Under the pieces are notes generated by a model. It saw only the letters and a list, made by a program, of their open reading frames with translations. It did not search any database and was not told the origin of the DNA. From Psychrosphaera haliotis (GTDB taxonomy: Bacteria; Pseudomonadota; Gammaproteobacteria; Enterobacterales; Alteromonadaceae): a DNA stretch of 64,000 nt. Below, in pieces: positions 11,704 through 21,800 of the stretch (positions are counted from its first letter, which is position 1; every line of letters begins with the position of its first letter). The DNA lies in the NCBI RefSeq assembly GCF_009728465.1, contig NZ_WOCD01000001.1, positions 62,001 to 126,000 on the forward strand, written 5' to 3'. The position numbers and the translations under genes are program-made.

Positions 11704-12195
11704 TCATAAAGTAAGCGTTCTTACAGCCATACCGAGTTCAGAGGAATAACCCATAGATTTCGCATGTACTTTGCCCTCACCATCTAATACATAATAAGTG
11801 GGAAAACCTTGGATTCTGAAGTCTTTTGCAGTTGTATCATTACCAAGTGCCGTAGTAAACGTAAGTGCTTTATCGGCAATAATTTGTTCAACTTCATCTT
11901 TACTCCCATAACTTAAAGCGATGCTCACCACGTTGACTTTGTCATGATTGTCTTCATAAAAGCTCTGAAGATTTGGCATGCTGACTTTGCAAACTGAACA
12001 CCAAGGCGCCCAAAAAAATAGAATGGTTGGTTTACCTTCTAAAGCATCGACATTAATAGAGTCGCCGTTAATAGTTGAGAGTTGAAAAGCAGGCACTTGG
12101 CTGTCTGTGTCTAACAAAGGGATCTCTCTTATCCAACTAATCAGCTGAAACAATAAGAAAAAAGCCAGTGCCTGACCCGCAATATTTTTTAACAT
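11704..12195 (-). CDS. membrane-anchored thioredoxin-like protein (TlpA/ScsD type)
   Basis: A 163-aa thioredoxin-fold protein facing the periplasm. One N-terminal hydrophobic helix (about residues 7-21) is an uncleaved anchor. The redox motif is FFWAPWCSVCK with Cys66 and Cys69. The cis-proline loop is GFPTYYVLD. The CSVC active site and short length resemble protein disulfide oxidoreductases of the ScsD/TlpA group. No cytochrome c biogenesis or copper genes flank it, so the partner is unknown. It diverges from the hydrolase-sigma pair. Confidence 0.85.
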   Translation of the reverse strand: MLKNIAGQALAFFLLFQLISWIREIPLLDTDSQVPAFQLSTINGDSINVDALEGKPTILFFWAPWCSVCKVSMPNLQSFYEDNHDKVNVVSIALSYGSKDEVEQIIADKALTFTTALGNDTTAKDFRIQGFPTYYVLDGEGKVHAKSMGYSSELGMAVRTLTL

Positions 12196-12329
12196 AAATC
12201 CCCATCTATTATTTGTGTTTTTAACTACGGAATAAAAGACCCGTAGGAATAAATTTAAATTACAAAACTTGTCACACTTTTTTGATTGGCGTTGCCTTGG
12301 TATATGAATGGATAATAAAGGACAACATC

Positions 12330-13301
12330 ATGTTAATAAAATCATTACTTACAAGTTTAGTTTTTAGTGCGGCCGTAAATGCTAATACAGCTATTAATAC
12401 AAGTGCCTCCCACAATACAAAGATCACAGGAACCGAAGGAAACAACAGCTCATACATCAACAACAATGACTCACGAGCTTTGGTTAGCTCAAATAAATGT
12501 TTTAAAGCCTCAGTAAAAGGCACTGGAAAGCCCGTTATTTTAATTCCCGGTTTTTCCAACGACAATAGAGTATGGCTGGAACAAGAAAAAGCACTAAAAA
12601 AAGAATACCAAGTGCACTCATTATCACTGAGTGGTTTTGCTGGAACAGTCACTTGCAACTATAACGGAAAATATCTAAATGAAGTTACAGAACAGATATT
12701 AACTTACATTGATAATAACCAGTTAAATGCGGTTAGTGTTATTGGCCATAGTATGGGAGGTTTGATTGCGATGAATGTAGCAATTCAACAACCTACTAAT
12801 TTTAAGCACATCATTGCCATTGATGGCCTACCTTTTATAGGCCCAGTTTATACTCGTTCAAATGCAACAACCGTTTCTGATATTTCTTATCAGGCAAATC
12901 AAATGCGAACAATGTATAAAAATGCGACGCCTGAACAAATAACGTTTATGACGCAGCAAGGGATGCAGTTTCAAACTAACGACAGTGCGGCTAAACAGCA
13001 GATATTAGAGATGGCAAAACAATCAAATAGTATCGTGCTTGGTGACGCAATTTACGATGTAATGACAACCGACCTACGCAAGCAATTGCATAAAATATCA
13101 GCATCGTTATTATTAATAGGGGCATCTGGTGGCTTTAACAGCGAACCGGAACATACATTTATTAGAAACTTATACAAAGAGCAATTAAGTGATAAAAAGG
13201 ACGCTTCGCTTATTATGAATACAAACGCTAAGCACTTTATTATGTTCGACGACGGTGAATGGCTTACAGACCAGTTACTAAACACATTAGGGGCTGAATA
13301 A
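12330..13301 (+). CDS. secreted alpha/beta hydrolase
   Basis: A 323-aa exported esterase/lipase-like protein. From the ATG at 12330, which follows AAGGA with good spacing, the first 19 residues form a signal peptide ending VNANTA. The fold is marked by VILIPGFSNDNRVW (oxyanion region) and GHSMGG with nucleophile Ser141. A C-terminal AKHFIMFDD supplies the likely catalytic His. Substrate unknown. Its stop overlaps the start of the sigma-factor gene (TAATG), so the two are translationally coupled. Confidence 0.85.
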   Translation: MLIKSLLTSLVFSAAVNANTAINTSASHNTKITGTEGNNSSYINNNDSRALVSSNKCFKASVKGTGKPVILIPGFSNDNRVWLEQEKALKKEYQVHSLSLSGFAGTVTCNYNGKYLNEVTEQILTYIDNNQLNAVSVIGHSMGGLIAMNVAIQQPTNFKHIIAIDGLPFIGPVYTRSNATTVSDISYQANQMRTMYKNATPEQITFMTQQGMQFQTNDSAAKQQILEMAKQSNSIVLGDAIYDVMTTDLRKQLHKISASLLLIGASGGFNSEPEHTFIRNLYKEQLSDKKDASLIMNTNAKHFIMFDDGEWLTDQLLNTLGAE

Positions 13302-14431
13302 TGTCTACAACAATATCTCACTTAGATATAAGCGAAAACGTAACATTAGCCCAGCAAGGCGAAATAAAGGCGTTTGAACGGCTGATCGATGCTTCACAAA
13401 ATGCCATTACCAGTATTGCTTTATCAATAACGAAAGACTTAGACGCAAGCGAAGATGTCGCTCAGCAAACTTATATCAAAGCATGGAAGGACATTAATCA
13501 GCTTAAAAATGGTCAGAGCTTTTTACCTTGGATACGACAGATTACCAGGTACACAGCATTAAATTATATAAAAACACAAAGTGCCGGTGTAACCTCCCCT
13601 TGCGCTGATTACGACAGCCTTTTAGCCACGCTATCAAATAATGACGTGCCAGCAGATGTTAGTTTGATCAAACAGCAGCAATCTGAACTGATAAGTCATT
13701 TGTTAGATCAACTTGAGGCGGAAACTCGTGAAATAGTCCTCCTATATTACAGAGAACAACAAAACAGCAACGCTGTCGCTCAATTGTTAGATATAAGCCC
13801 CGCTTTAGTTCGAAAAAAACTACAACGGGCAAGAGAGCAACTCAAACCTGAGATATTAAACACTTATGGCAACGTTATTTATAGCTCTACACCTGCTAGT
13901 TTAGTGGCTATTGTGTTAGCCGTTGTCGCTCCAACGGCCATGGGTGGCTTATCTGGCGCGAGTGCTACCGGTTTGAAGTTAGGAGTAAAATCTCCAGTTC
14001 TTATGAGTATAATCGGTGTTTTATTACCGCTATTGCTAGCTTTGACCGCGAACCACCTATCAATGGCCATGGTCATTAAAAACGTCCATAACACAAATGC
14101 TAAAAACGCTCTAAGGCAGCTTCGTAAGCAAACAACCTTTTGGATGATAGGTGCGGCCTCAGTAATGGCGGTAGGTTATATTTATACTTCAGGTTGGCTT
14201 ATCGTTACTATCGGCTTTGTTTTATTCTGGTTGGGATTATATCGTTCAACTAAAGCGGTTCTTGTTGTAACAACAGAATTTGTTCAACCAAGAATAATCA
14301 ACCTAGCTGGTTACACAATTAACTTAAGTCTCATTGGTTGTTATTTGGGGTTATTTGGTGGCCTTTTTGGTGGCGGCTTAGGTCTAGTTTTGGGATTAAT
14401 CAACGATGGGCGGTTTAATAGCTTACTGTAA
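13301..14431 (+). CDS. ECF-type sigma factor fused to a C-terminal membrane domain
   Basis: A 376-aa protein. Residues 10-95 form sigma region 2 (AFERLIDASQN to WIRQITRYTALNYI). Residues 130-185 form sigma region 4 (TREIVLLYYREQQNSNAVAQLL, then a helix-turn-helix). From about residue 195 the protein has at least four hydrophobic stretches, including VAIVLAVVAPTAMGG and a Gly-rich GLFGGLFGGGLGLVLG near the end. Typical ECF sigmas are about 190 aa. No separate anti-sigma gene is present, so the membrane domain may control release of the sigma; this is inference. Co-transcribed with the secreted hydrolase. Confidence 0.85.
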   Translation: MSTTISHLDISENVTLAQQGEIKAFERLIDASQNAITSIALSITKDLDASEDVAQQTYIKAWKDINQLKNGQSFLPWIRQITRYTALNYIKTQSAGVTSPCADYDSLLATLSNNDVPADVSLIKQQQSELISHLLDQLEAETREIVLLYYREQQNSNAVAQLLDISPALVRKKLQRAREQLKPEILNTYGNVIYSSTPASLVAIVLAVVAPTAMGGLSGASATGLKLGVKSPVLMSIIGVLLPLLLALTANHLSMAMVIKNVHNTNAKNALRQLRKQTTFWMIGAASVMAVGYIYTSGWLIVTIGFVLFWLGLYRSTKAVLVVTTEFVQPRIINLAGYTINLSLIGCYLGLFGGLFGGGLGLVLGLINDGRFNSLL

Positions 14432-14450
14432 ATATTCTAAATTTTGATAC

Positions 14451-14481
14451 AAAAAAGCCGAGCTCTAAGCTCGGCTTTTTA
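14451..14481. terminator. bidirectional terminator between sigma and GAPDH genes
   Basis: GCCGAGCT CTA AGCTCGGC, an 8-bp perfect stem flanked by AAAAAA and TTTTT, between convergent genes. Confidence 0.9.
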
Positions 14482-14510
14482 TAACTAAATTGAATCGCTC
14501 TAAATGATAT

Positions 14511-15953
14511 TTATTTAGGCAGCGTTGGGTATTCAATTCCTGCCATTTCTTGCATTACACGCACAACCTGACAGCTATAGCCAAACTCGTTATCATACCA
14601 AACGTATAGAACTGCTCTATCGCCGTCTACGATCGTTGCTTGCGAGTCAACAACACCCGCGTAACGACTGCCAACTAAGTCAGTAGATACAATCTCAGTT
14701 GAACTTGTGAAGTCGACTTGGTCTTTTAAGTCAGAGTGAAGTGCAACATCTAGCAAGTAATCATTTAACTCTTCACGAGACGTGCTCTTGTCTAAGTTTA
14801 AATTCATAATCGCCATTGAAACGTTTGGTGTTGGTACACGAATCGCGTTACCTGTTAACTTACCGTGTAATTCAGGCAGTGCTTTAGATACTGCTTTAGC
14901 AGCACCGGTAGATGTTAATACCATGTTTAAGGCAGCTGAACGACCGCGACGCTCCGCTTTATGGAAGTTATCAATTAAGTTTTGATCGTTTGTATAAGAG
15001 TGAACCGTTTCAACGTGACCATTCTTGATACCAAACTTATCGTTCATCGCCTTAAGAACTGGTGTTATTGCGTTAGTTGTACAGCTAGCTGCACATACAA
15101 TATTATCTTCAGGTTTAATGTCTTTTTCATTAACACCATAAACGATATTTTTAATCTGACCACCAGCTGGCGCTGTAAGAAGAACTTTTGAAGTGCCTTT
15201 AGATTTAAGGTGTAAACCAAGACCATCTTCATCTTTCCAGATGCCTGTATTATCGACGATTAACGCATCTTTAATACCGTAATCTGTGTAATCAATGCTA
15301 TCTGGAGAGTTTGCATAGATAACTTGAATATAAGTACCATTTGCTTTAATTACGTTACTTTCATTGTCAACGGTAATGCTACCATTAAATGGACCATGAA
15401 CAGAGTCGCGACGTAATAAGCTTGCACGCTTTTCTAAGTCACCATCTTTACCGCCACGCACAACAATTGCGCGAAGTCTCAAGTTGGCATTTGGACCGTT
15501 TCTCTCAATAAGCAATCTTGCTAATAAACGACCAATACGACCAAAGCCGTATAAAACAACATCTTGAGGCTCAATACCTTCGCCATCAATAATGCTAGCT
15601 AGTTCTTGTTTAAGGTAATCTTCTTTTGATAAACCTTCACCAGACGATTTGTAAATATTACGGAAAGCAAGCTTACCTAAATCTATTTTTGCTGGTTTAA
15701 GGTTCATTTTTGAAATGATTTCTAAGAACTCAAAACTCTCACGAAGGCGCAATTTCTGACCTTCGTATTTAGTTACAGTTTTATGTGCTTTGATAATTTC
15801 GATAGTAGACGCAGAAACTAAAGGACGACCATAGATACAGATTTCTATACCGTGGTTGCGGTAAAGGCTACCAATAATAGGTTGCATGCGGTCTGCATAG
15901 TCTTGTCTTTCTAACCAACTTTGTTGGTACTGCTGTTCTGGAGTTAGTGTCAT
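14511..15953 (-). CDS. glyceraldehyde-3-phosphate dehydrogenase, N-terminally extended type
   Basis: A 480-aa GAPDH with about 125 residues before the Rossmann motif LYGFGRIGRLLARLL. The catalytic loop is AASCTTNAITP with Cys291, and the C-terminus keeps WYDNEFGYSCQVVR. The ATG at 15953 (MTLTPEQQ) follows AAAGG; an upstream in-frame ATG at 16004 gives an unconserved tail. This long type accompanies a classical GapA in pseudomonads and many marine gammaproteobacteria. It may work mainly in the gluconeogenic direction, by analogy only. A symmetric double dyad lies upstream. Confidence 0.9.
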   Translation of the reverse strand: MTLTPEQQYQQSWLERQDYADRMQPIIGSLYRNHGIEICIYGRPLVSASTIEIIKAHKTVTKYEGQKLRLRESFEFLEIISKMNLKPAKIDLGKLAFRNIYKSSGEGLSKEDYLKQELASIIDGEGIEPQDVVLYGFGRIGRLLARLLIERNGPNANLRLRAIVVRGGKDGDLEKRASLLRRDSVHGPFNGSITVDNESNVIKANGTYIQVIYANSPDSIDYTDYGIKDALIVDNTGIWKDEDGLGLHLKSKGTSKVLLTAPAGGQIKNIVYGVNEKDIKPEDNIVCAASCTTNAITPVLKAMNDKFGIKNGHVETVHSYTNDQNLIDNFHKAERRGRSAALNMVLTSTGAAKAVSKALPELHGKLTGNAIRVPTPNVSMAIMNLNLDKSTSREELNDYLLDVALHSDLKDQVDFTSSTEIVSTDLVGSRYAGVVDSQATIVDGDRAVLYVWYDNEFGYSCQVVRVMQEMAGIEYPTLPK

Positions 15954-16032
15954 TACGTCTACCTTTAGCTTAATAGAATTAAAACGCGATTGAATCCTGT
16001 TCAATCAAAACTGGCGGCATTGTAAATGAAAG

Positions 16033-16074
16033 AAATGAAAGTTTAAATGTAATATTACAAAAAGACTTTCATTT
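16033..16074. promoter_or_regulatory. nested palindrome upstream of the extended GAPDH gene
   Basis: A perfect 12-bp palindrome TGTAATATTACA (16048-16059) lies inside 9-bp arms AAATGAAAG (16033-16041) and CTTTCATTT (16066-16074). Both dyads share the same centre. The element is 80 bases before the GAPDH start, a promoter-proximal position. The inner half-site resembles a HexR half-site, but the spacer is wrong for HexR. Confidence 0.55.
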
Positions 16075-16177
16075 TTATAAAATGGATTGTTAATTTTAAT
16101 TTACGAAGACTCGTTTCAAAGGCAAAAAACACATGAAAAACGGCTTAAAAGGTAATGAAATTGAAATGCTTGTGGAA

Positions 16178-16567
16178 TTAACTTGGTGAAAATGAAAGCG
16201 CAACAGAATTAACACAGTAACGCTTACCAGTTTGCGTTGGACCATCATCAAAAACGTGACCGATATGCCCATCACAATTAGCACAAACAATTTCCGTGCG
16301 TGTCATGCCATGACTATTATCTTTTATATAGGCAATTGTGCCCTCTTCACACTCATCAAACGATGGCCAACCACAATGAGACTCGAACTTTTGAGATGAA
16401 TAAAAAAGTTTCTGGTCACAGCACACACAACTGTATACCCCGGCACGATTTTCCTCTATGAGTTCCCCCGTAAATGGACGTTCTGTACCTTTTAACCTGG
16501 TAACTTGATATTGCTCTGGTGTTAGCTCCGCTTGCCATTGCGCGTCAGTTTTCGTTACTTTGCTCAT
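16178..16567 (-). CDS. msrB: peptide-methionine (R)-S-oxide reductase MsrB
   Basis: Reduces methionine-R-sulfoxide in proteins. The 129-aa product starts at the ATG at 16567 (MSKVTK), preceded by AGAGAGG; a longer upstream frame has no conserved sequence. Structural zinc is held by Cys47/Cys50 (CVCC) and Cys95/Cys98 (CANC). The catalytic residue is Cys118 in RYCVNS, with Cys65 (ESHCGWPSF) as possible resolving cysteine. It follows the LysR gene by 22 bases and is probably read from the same transcript. Confidence 0.95.
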   Translation of the reverse strand: MSKVTKTDAQWQAELTPEQYQVTRLKGTERPFTGELIEENRAGVYSCVCCDQKLFYSSQKFESHCGWPSFDECEEGTIAYIKDNSHGMTRTEIVCANCDGHIGHVFDDGPTQTGKRYCVNSVALSFSPS

Positions 16568-16589
16568 TTTTGATGAACCTCTCTTTAAG

Positions 16590-17561
16590 TTAAATCTCAA
16601 ATCCAGTTGCTTCTTTTTTATGCCCGTACATTGCGTCAAAACCTGGAATACAGGACTCCCAATCTGGGATGTTGCTACCAATTAGCTCTTTGATTGTATC
16701 TATAAACAAACGTGTTTTAACTGGTGAATCACGGTGTGGATAAACCGCATACAGCGCACCAAAGTCCAATAGCGTTAAGTCCGTCATAACGGGTATAAGC
16801 GCACCACTTATCACCTCATTCTCTAACATTTGCGCAGCAACCACCGCAAACATGTTTCCAGACTCGGCGGTTCGTACCAACATTTCTACGTCATTGACTC
16901 TATACGCAGCGTTTAGTTTTATCGATTCTTCTAAGCCTAGCTCATTTAATACATTCACTCTATCCACTTCAAAACCGGATGATGAATATATCGCACAGGG
17001 TAGTGTCTTCAAATCTTGTATTGTTTCAGGTTTTTTATAGCGCTTAAAAAAGCTTTCCGACGCTACAATTGCTAATCGGTTTCGGGCTAACTTCCTAGCG
17101 ATCAAACTGGAGTCTTTAGGCTCACCAAATCGGAAACCTATATCGTATCCTTCACCTACAATATCAACCAGCCGATCTTCTAGTCTTAGCTCTACATCTA
17201 TTTGCGGAAAACGTCGTTGAAACTCTATAACCGCTTTTTGTACATAACGTCGTCCAAAATGTGTAGAGCTAGTAATTTTTAAGCGACCTTGTGGTTCCGA
17301 GTGATAATTTTGTGCCCTTCGTTTAGTCTCATTTAACAATTCACGAAGCAACTTTGCTTGCTGAACAATCTCTGTTCCTGCCGCTGTTAACGATAATGAC
17401 CGAGTGGTTCGGTTCAATACTCTTACTCCAAGCTCTTGCTCAAGCTTAGCAATTTGCTTAGAAATCACAGACCTATCAACATGTCGATGTTCCGACGCTT
17501 TGGCAAAAGTGCCCAATTCGGCAACATCCAATAAAAGTAATAATTTGCTAGCTAAGTCCAT
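16590..17561 (-). CDS. LysR-family transcriptional regulator
   Basis: A 323-aa LysR regulator of the CrgA-like group. The N-terminal winged helix-turn-helix covers residues 1-60 (FAKASEHRHVDRSVISKQIAKLEQELG). The substrate-binding domain starts near residue 90 (GRLKITSSTHFGRRYV). It is transcribed away from an RND efflux operon with a 102-base shared spacer, the usual arrangement for a LysR regulator and its target. Inducer unknown. msrB follows downstream. Confidence 0.9.
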   Translation of the reverse strand: MDLASKLLLLLDVAELGTFAKASEHRHVDRSVISKQIAKLEQELGVRVLNRTTRSLSLTAAGTEIVQQAKLLRELLNETKRRAQNYHSEPQGRLKITSSTHFGRRYVQKAVIEFQRRFPQIDVELRLEDRLVDIVGEGYDIGFRFGEPKDSSLIARKLARNRLAIVASESFFKRYKKPETIQDLKTLPCAIYSSSGFEVDRVNVLNELGLEESIKLNAAYRVNDVEMLVRTAESGNMFAVVAAQMLENEVISGALIPVMTDLTLLDFGALYAVYPHRDSPVKTRLFIDTIKELIGSNIPDWESCIPGFDAMYGHKKEATGFEI

Positions 17562-17597
17562 TTTCTCACCATTGGTGCGTTAAAGGCATTAATAAAG

Positions 17598-17640
17598 TGC
17601 TAATTCGAGCATTTTTACAATGTAAATACAAGACTATAAT
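17598..17640 (+). promoter_or_regulatory. LysR-type box and promoter of the RND efflux operon
   Basis: TGCT-N6-AGCA (17598-17611), a symmetrical T-N11-A type box, abuts a TTTACA/TATAAT pair (17614-17619 and 17635-17640). The spacer is 15 bases, short for sigma-70, which suits an activator-dependent promoter. The start codon at 17664 has AGGAG upstream. Confidence 0.45.
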
Positions 17641-17663
17641 TGGCCATAACTTAGGAGAATATT

Positions 17664-18845
17664 ATGAACACATCGTTTAAACTCGGAATTATTAGTCTAG
17701 CACTTACAACAGTAATTGGTTGCTCAGAAGCTGGTCCTGCACAAGCAAATTCAGCGCCACCGCCACCAGCCATTGACGTAGCAACAATTTCTTCTATGGA
17801 ATTTACTGACTGGCATACTTTCACAACTCGCACCGTTGCACCTGAACAGGTTCAATTGACCCCTCGAGTTACCGGCATTATAGAAACCGTCAAATTTACT
17901 GAAGGCTCTTATGTAAACAAAGGAGACGTTTTGTTTTCTTTGGACAAAAGAGCATACGATGCTGAAGTTAAAAATTTAGAAGCACAACTTAGTAGAAGTA
18001 AAGCTGCTTTACGCCAAGCCAAAAGTGAATATGACCGTGGTGTTTCTTTATCAGATTCAAAAGCAATATCGGTTGAACAGCTAGAAGCAAGACGCGCCAT
18101 TTTTGATCAAAGAACCGCTGACGTAGATTCAATTGCTTCATCTATTAATATTGCAAAATTAAACGTTGATTTCAGCGATATAAAAGCACCTATCGCGGGT
18201 AAAGTATCTCTCGCTTTCCACACGGCTGGTAATACAGTTAGAGCAACGGAAACAGTATTAACAACTATAGTTGCAACAGATACCATTGAAACCTACTTTG
18301 AAATTGATGAGCGTACGTGGAATACAAAATTTGCATCTATTGATTCGTTAATTGGCCTACCTGTAAGGCTTGAGCTAACTGGCGCAGCAAACGCTATTTT
18401 TGGTAAAGTCGACTTTATAGATAATGCGATTAATCCAAACACAGGTACCATTAAAGTTCGTGCAATGTTCGATAATAAAGATGGGAAATTACTTCCAGGT
18501 TCATTCGCTCGTGTAAGCATCGCACCTTCGGACTTCTCACAGCAAATCATTGTTCCAGAACGAGCAATTGGTACAGACTTAAAAAACAAGTTTATTTTAG
18601 TGGTAAACAAAGACAATCAATTAACTTATCGCCCTATTAAAGTAGGTAAACGAATTGGTAGTTTTAGAATTGTCACAGAAGGCCTAGAAGTTGGTGAAAA
18701 GATTGCAGCAAATGGCCCTGCTAAAGTAGGTCCTGGTATGCCAATCACTCCTCGTGACGTCTCTATCGAATTACCTAAAAACCTTTTAGTTAGTGACTTC
18801 TTATCTCACTTAAACAACACGTCTAGTGTAATGGGCGCGAAATAA
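17664..18845 (+). CDS. RND efflux periplasmic adaptor (HlyD/MexE type)
   Basis: A 393-aa lipoprotein that links the inner-membrane RND pump to an outer-membrane channel. The signal peptide ends in the lipobox VIGC (Cys20). A lipoyl/barrel-sandwich domain follows (VTGIIETVKFTEGSYVNKGD), then a helical hairpin about residues 95-165, then KAPIAGKVS and a beta-barrel domain. It is one base from the RND pump gene. Closest in type to the MexE/OqxA group. Confidence 0.92.
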   Translation: MNTSFKLGIISLALTTVIGCSEAGPAQANSAPPPPAIDVATISSMEFTDWHTFTTRTVAPEQVQLTPRVTGIIETVKFTEGSYVNKGDVLFSLDKRAYDAEVKNLEAQLSRSKAALRQAKSEYDRGVSLSDSKAISVEQLEARRAIFDQRTADVDSIASSINIAKLNVDFSDIKAPIAGKVSLAFHTAGNTVRATETVLTTIVATDTIETYFEIDERTWNTKFASIDSLIGLPVRLELTGAANAIFGKVDFIDNAINPNTGTIKVRAMFDNKDGKLLPGSFARVSIAPSDFSQQIIVPERAIGTDLKNKFILVVNKDNQLTYRPIKVGKRIGSFRIVTEGLEVGEKIAANGPAKVGPGMPITPRDVSIELPKNLLVSDFLSHLNNTSSVMGAK

Positions 18846-18846
18846 T

Positions 18847-21800
18847 ATGAAATTTTCACACTTTTTTATAAGCCGGCCAATCTTTGCGGTCATGCTTTCT
18901 CTTATAATATTTATTGCTGGTGCAATTTCGTTAATGCAGTTGCCAGTCAGTGAGTACCCAGAAGTCGTACCGCCAACCGTGGTTGTTAATGCGAGTTACC
19001 CAGGTGCAAACCCTAAAGTAATCGCTGAAACAGTTGCAACGCCGTTAGAACAACAAATTAACGGTGTTGAGAATATGCTTTATATGTTCTCACAAGCAAC
19101 GAGTGATGGGCGTCTTTCATTAACAGTAACTTTTGCTTTAGGGACTGATTTAGACAAAGCACAACAACAGGTTCAAAGCAGAGTAAATAGCGCTGTACCT
19201 AGATTGCCAGAAGAAGTCCAAAGACTTGGTGTTATTGCAGAAAAATCTTCGCCAGACTTGGCTATGGTTGTTCACTTATATTCTCCGGAACGTACTCACG
19301 ACATTAGTTATTTATCAAACTATGCTGACATTTTTGTAAAAGACCAAATTACTCGCTTAGACTCTGTAGGCGATGTACGTGTATTTGGTGGCGGCCAATA
19401 TGCACTTAGAATTTGGTTAAACCCAGAACAATTAGCTGAACAAAAGCTAACGGCTACTGACGTTGTTAATGCAGTGCGATCTCAAAATAGACAAGTCGCA
19501 GCTGGTACATTAGGTGCTCAACCGACGTCATCTGATACACAGTTCCAAATTTTACTTAACGTAAAAGGACGCATGGGCAGTGTTGAAGAGTTTAATGACA
19601 TTGTCATTCGCGTGGGTGATAACGGTGCTGTTACGCGCTTAAAAGACGTTGGTCGTATTGAGTTAGGCCAAAACACTTACTCATTGCGAGCAATGCTAGA
19701 CAGCCAACCAGCTGTTGCATTACCTATTTTCCAACGTCCAGGCTCTAATGCAATCGATCTATCCGATAGCGTACGTTCAGTAATGAAAGACTTGTCTACT
19801 CGATTCCCTCAAGGCGTTGAATATGACATTGTTTACGACCCTACTGTATTCGTTCGTGGCTCAATTGACGCCGTTATTGCTACTTTGTTTGAAGCAATAT
19901 TACTAGTTGTTATTGTCGTTATTCTGTTCTTACAAACTTGGCGCGCGTCTATTATTCCGCTTATCGCGGTACCTGTTTCATTAGTTGGTACTTTTGCAGC
20001 CATGCAATGGTTAGGCGTTTCAATCAACACTTTGTCGCTATTTGGTTTAGTTTTAGCCATAGGTATTGTTGTAGATGATGCGATAGTTGTTGTAGAAAAT
20101 GTAGAGCGAAACATTGGTGACGGCTTAACCCCATTTGAAGCAACGAAAAAAGCCATGACGGAAGTTACCGGCCCTATAATCGCGATTGCTTTGGTTTTAT
20201 GTGCGGTATTTATTCCAACTGCTTTTATTACAGGCTTAACAGGTCAGTTTTATAAGCAGTTTGCGTTAACAATTACTATTTCTACATTAATCTCAGCGTT
20301 TAACTCGTTAACCTTGTCCCCTGCACTATCGGCATTATTATTAAAGCCACATGGCGCAAAACCAGACTGGTTAACTCGCGTTCTAGACAAAACGTTTGGT
20401 AAATGGTTATTTGCGCCTTTCAACCGTATGTTTGATAAAGCGTCTGATGGCTATGTAACGTTAGTTAAAAAATTAATACGATATGCAACAATTGTCATTG
20501 TTTTATACATTGGTTTATTGGGTTTAACTGGAAAAGTATTTACCTCTATTCCAGGTGGATTTATTCCAGCTCAAGATAAGCAATACCTAGTGGCAATGGC
20601 ACAGTTACCTGATGCCGCAAGTCTAGACCGCACGGAAGAAGTGGTTAAAGAAATGGAAACTATCGCTTTAGCTACTCCGGGTGTTGCTCACACGGTTTCG
20701 TTTCCAGGTCTATCGGTTAATGGTTTCTCCAATAGTTCAAATAGTGCCATTGTCTTTGTTACTTTAGATCACTTTGAAAATAGAACAACACCTGACCTTT
20801 CTGCTATGGCAATTGCTGGACAGCTAAATGGCGCGTTCTATGGAATTGACGAGGCTTTTGTCGCTATATTCCCGCCACCGCCAATATTAGGTTTAGGTAC
20901 CACTGGTGGTTTTAAACTTCAAATAGAAGACAGAGCAAACTTAGGTTACGAGGCTCTATTTAATAACCTTCAAACAGTAATTCAAGCTGCTTACAAAGAG
21001 CCTGCATTAACGGGAATTTACTCAACGTTTAGAATTCAAGTTCCACAGATGGATATTGAAATAGACAGAGAGCAAGCACTGTTGCAAGGCATTCCGTTAA
21101 GTGATGTATTTGATGCGCTACAGATTTACTTAGGCTCTGTTTATGTAAATGATTTCAATTTATTTGGACGAACGTACCAAGTTAATGCACAAGCTGACGC
21201 TGAGTTTAGAGCCGATCCTGAACAAATTCTGCAGTACAAAGTACGCAATGCAAAAGGTAATATGATCCCGCTGGGAAGTATCTTAACCGTTACACCAACG
21301 ACGGGCCCAGACCGAGTAATGCATTACAATGGCTACCCTTCTGCTGAAGTAAATGGTTCGCCTGCTCCTGGCTACTCTTCTGCTCAAGCTCAAGCTGCGA
21401 TTGAAAGAGTACTGGCTGCAAACTTACCGGATGGTATGGCATATGAGTGGACGGAAGTAACTTATCAGCAAATTTTAGCTGGTAATACGATGGTATATGT
21501 ATTCCCATTAGTCGTTTTGCTGGTATTCATGGTACTTGCATCACAATACGAAAGCCTTCGTCTACCACTTGCGATTATTTTGATAGTTCCTATGACCATT
21601 TTATCTGCATTAATTGGCGTTTGGCTTGTCTCTGGCGATAACAACATCTTTACTCAGATAGCACTCATTGTTTTAGTCGCCCTCGCCTGCAAAAATGCCA
21701 TATTAATGGTTGAATTTGCAAAAGAGAAAGCCGATGCAGGGGCTACTACTTTTGATGCCATCATAGATGCTTGTAGATTGCGTTTGCGTCCTATATTAAT

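Noticed and set aside
12225-12246. CTACGG/CCGTAG inverted repeat upstream of the hydrolase-sigma pair as a regulatory site
   Set aside because: Only six base pairs with a 10-base loop and no known motif. It may matter for sigma autoregulation, but the evidence is too thin.
12272-12658. 128-codon frame opposite the secreted hydrolase
   Set aside because: It is the antisense shadow of a well-supported coding frame with signal peptide and GHSMGG motif.
16048-16059. Canonical HexR operator before the extended GAPDH gene
   Set aside because: The half-sites are right, but the 3-base spacer of TGTAATwwwATTACA is absent, so the half-sites would lie on a different helical face. Kept only as an unassigned dyad.
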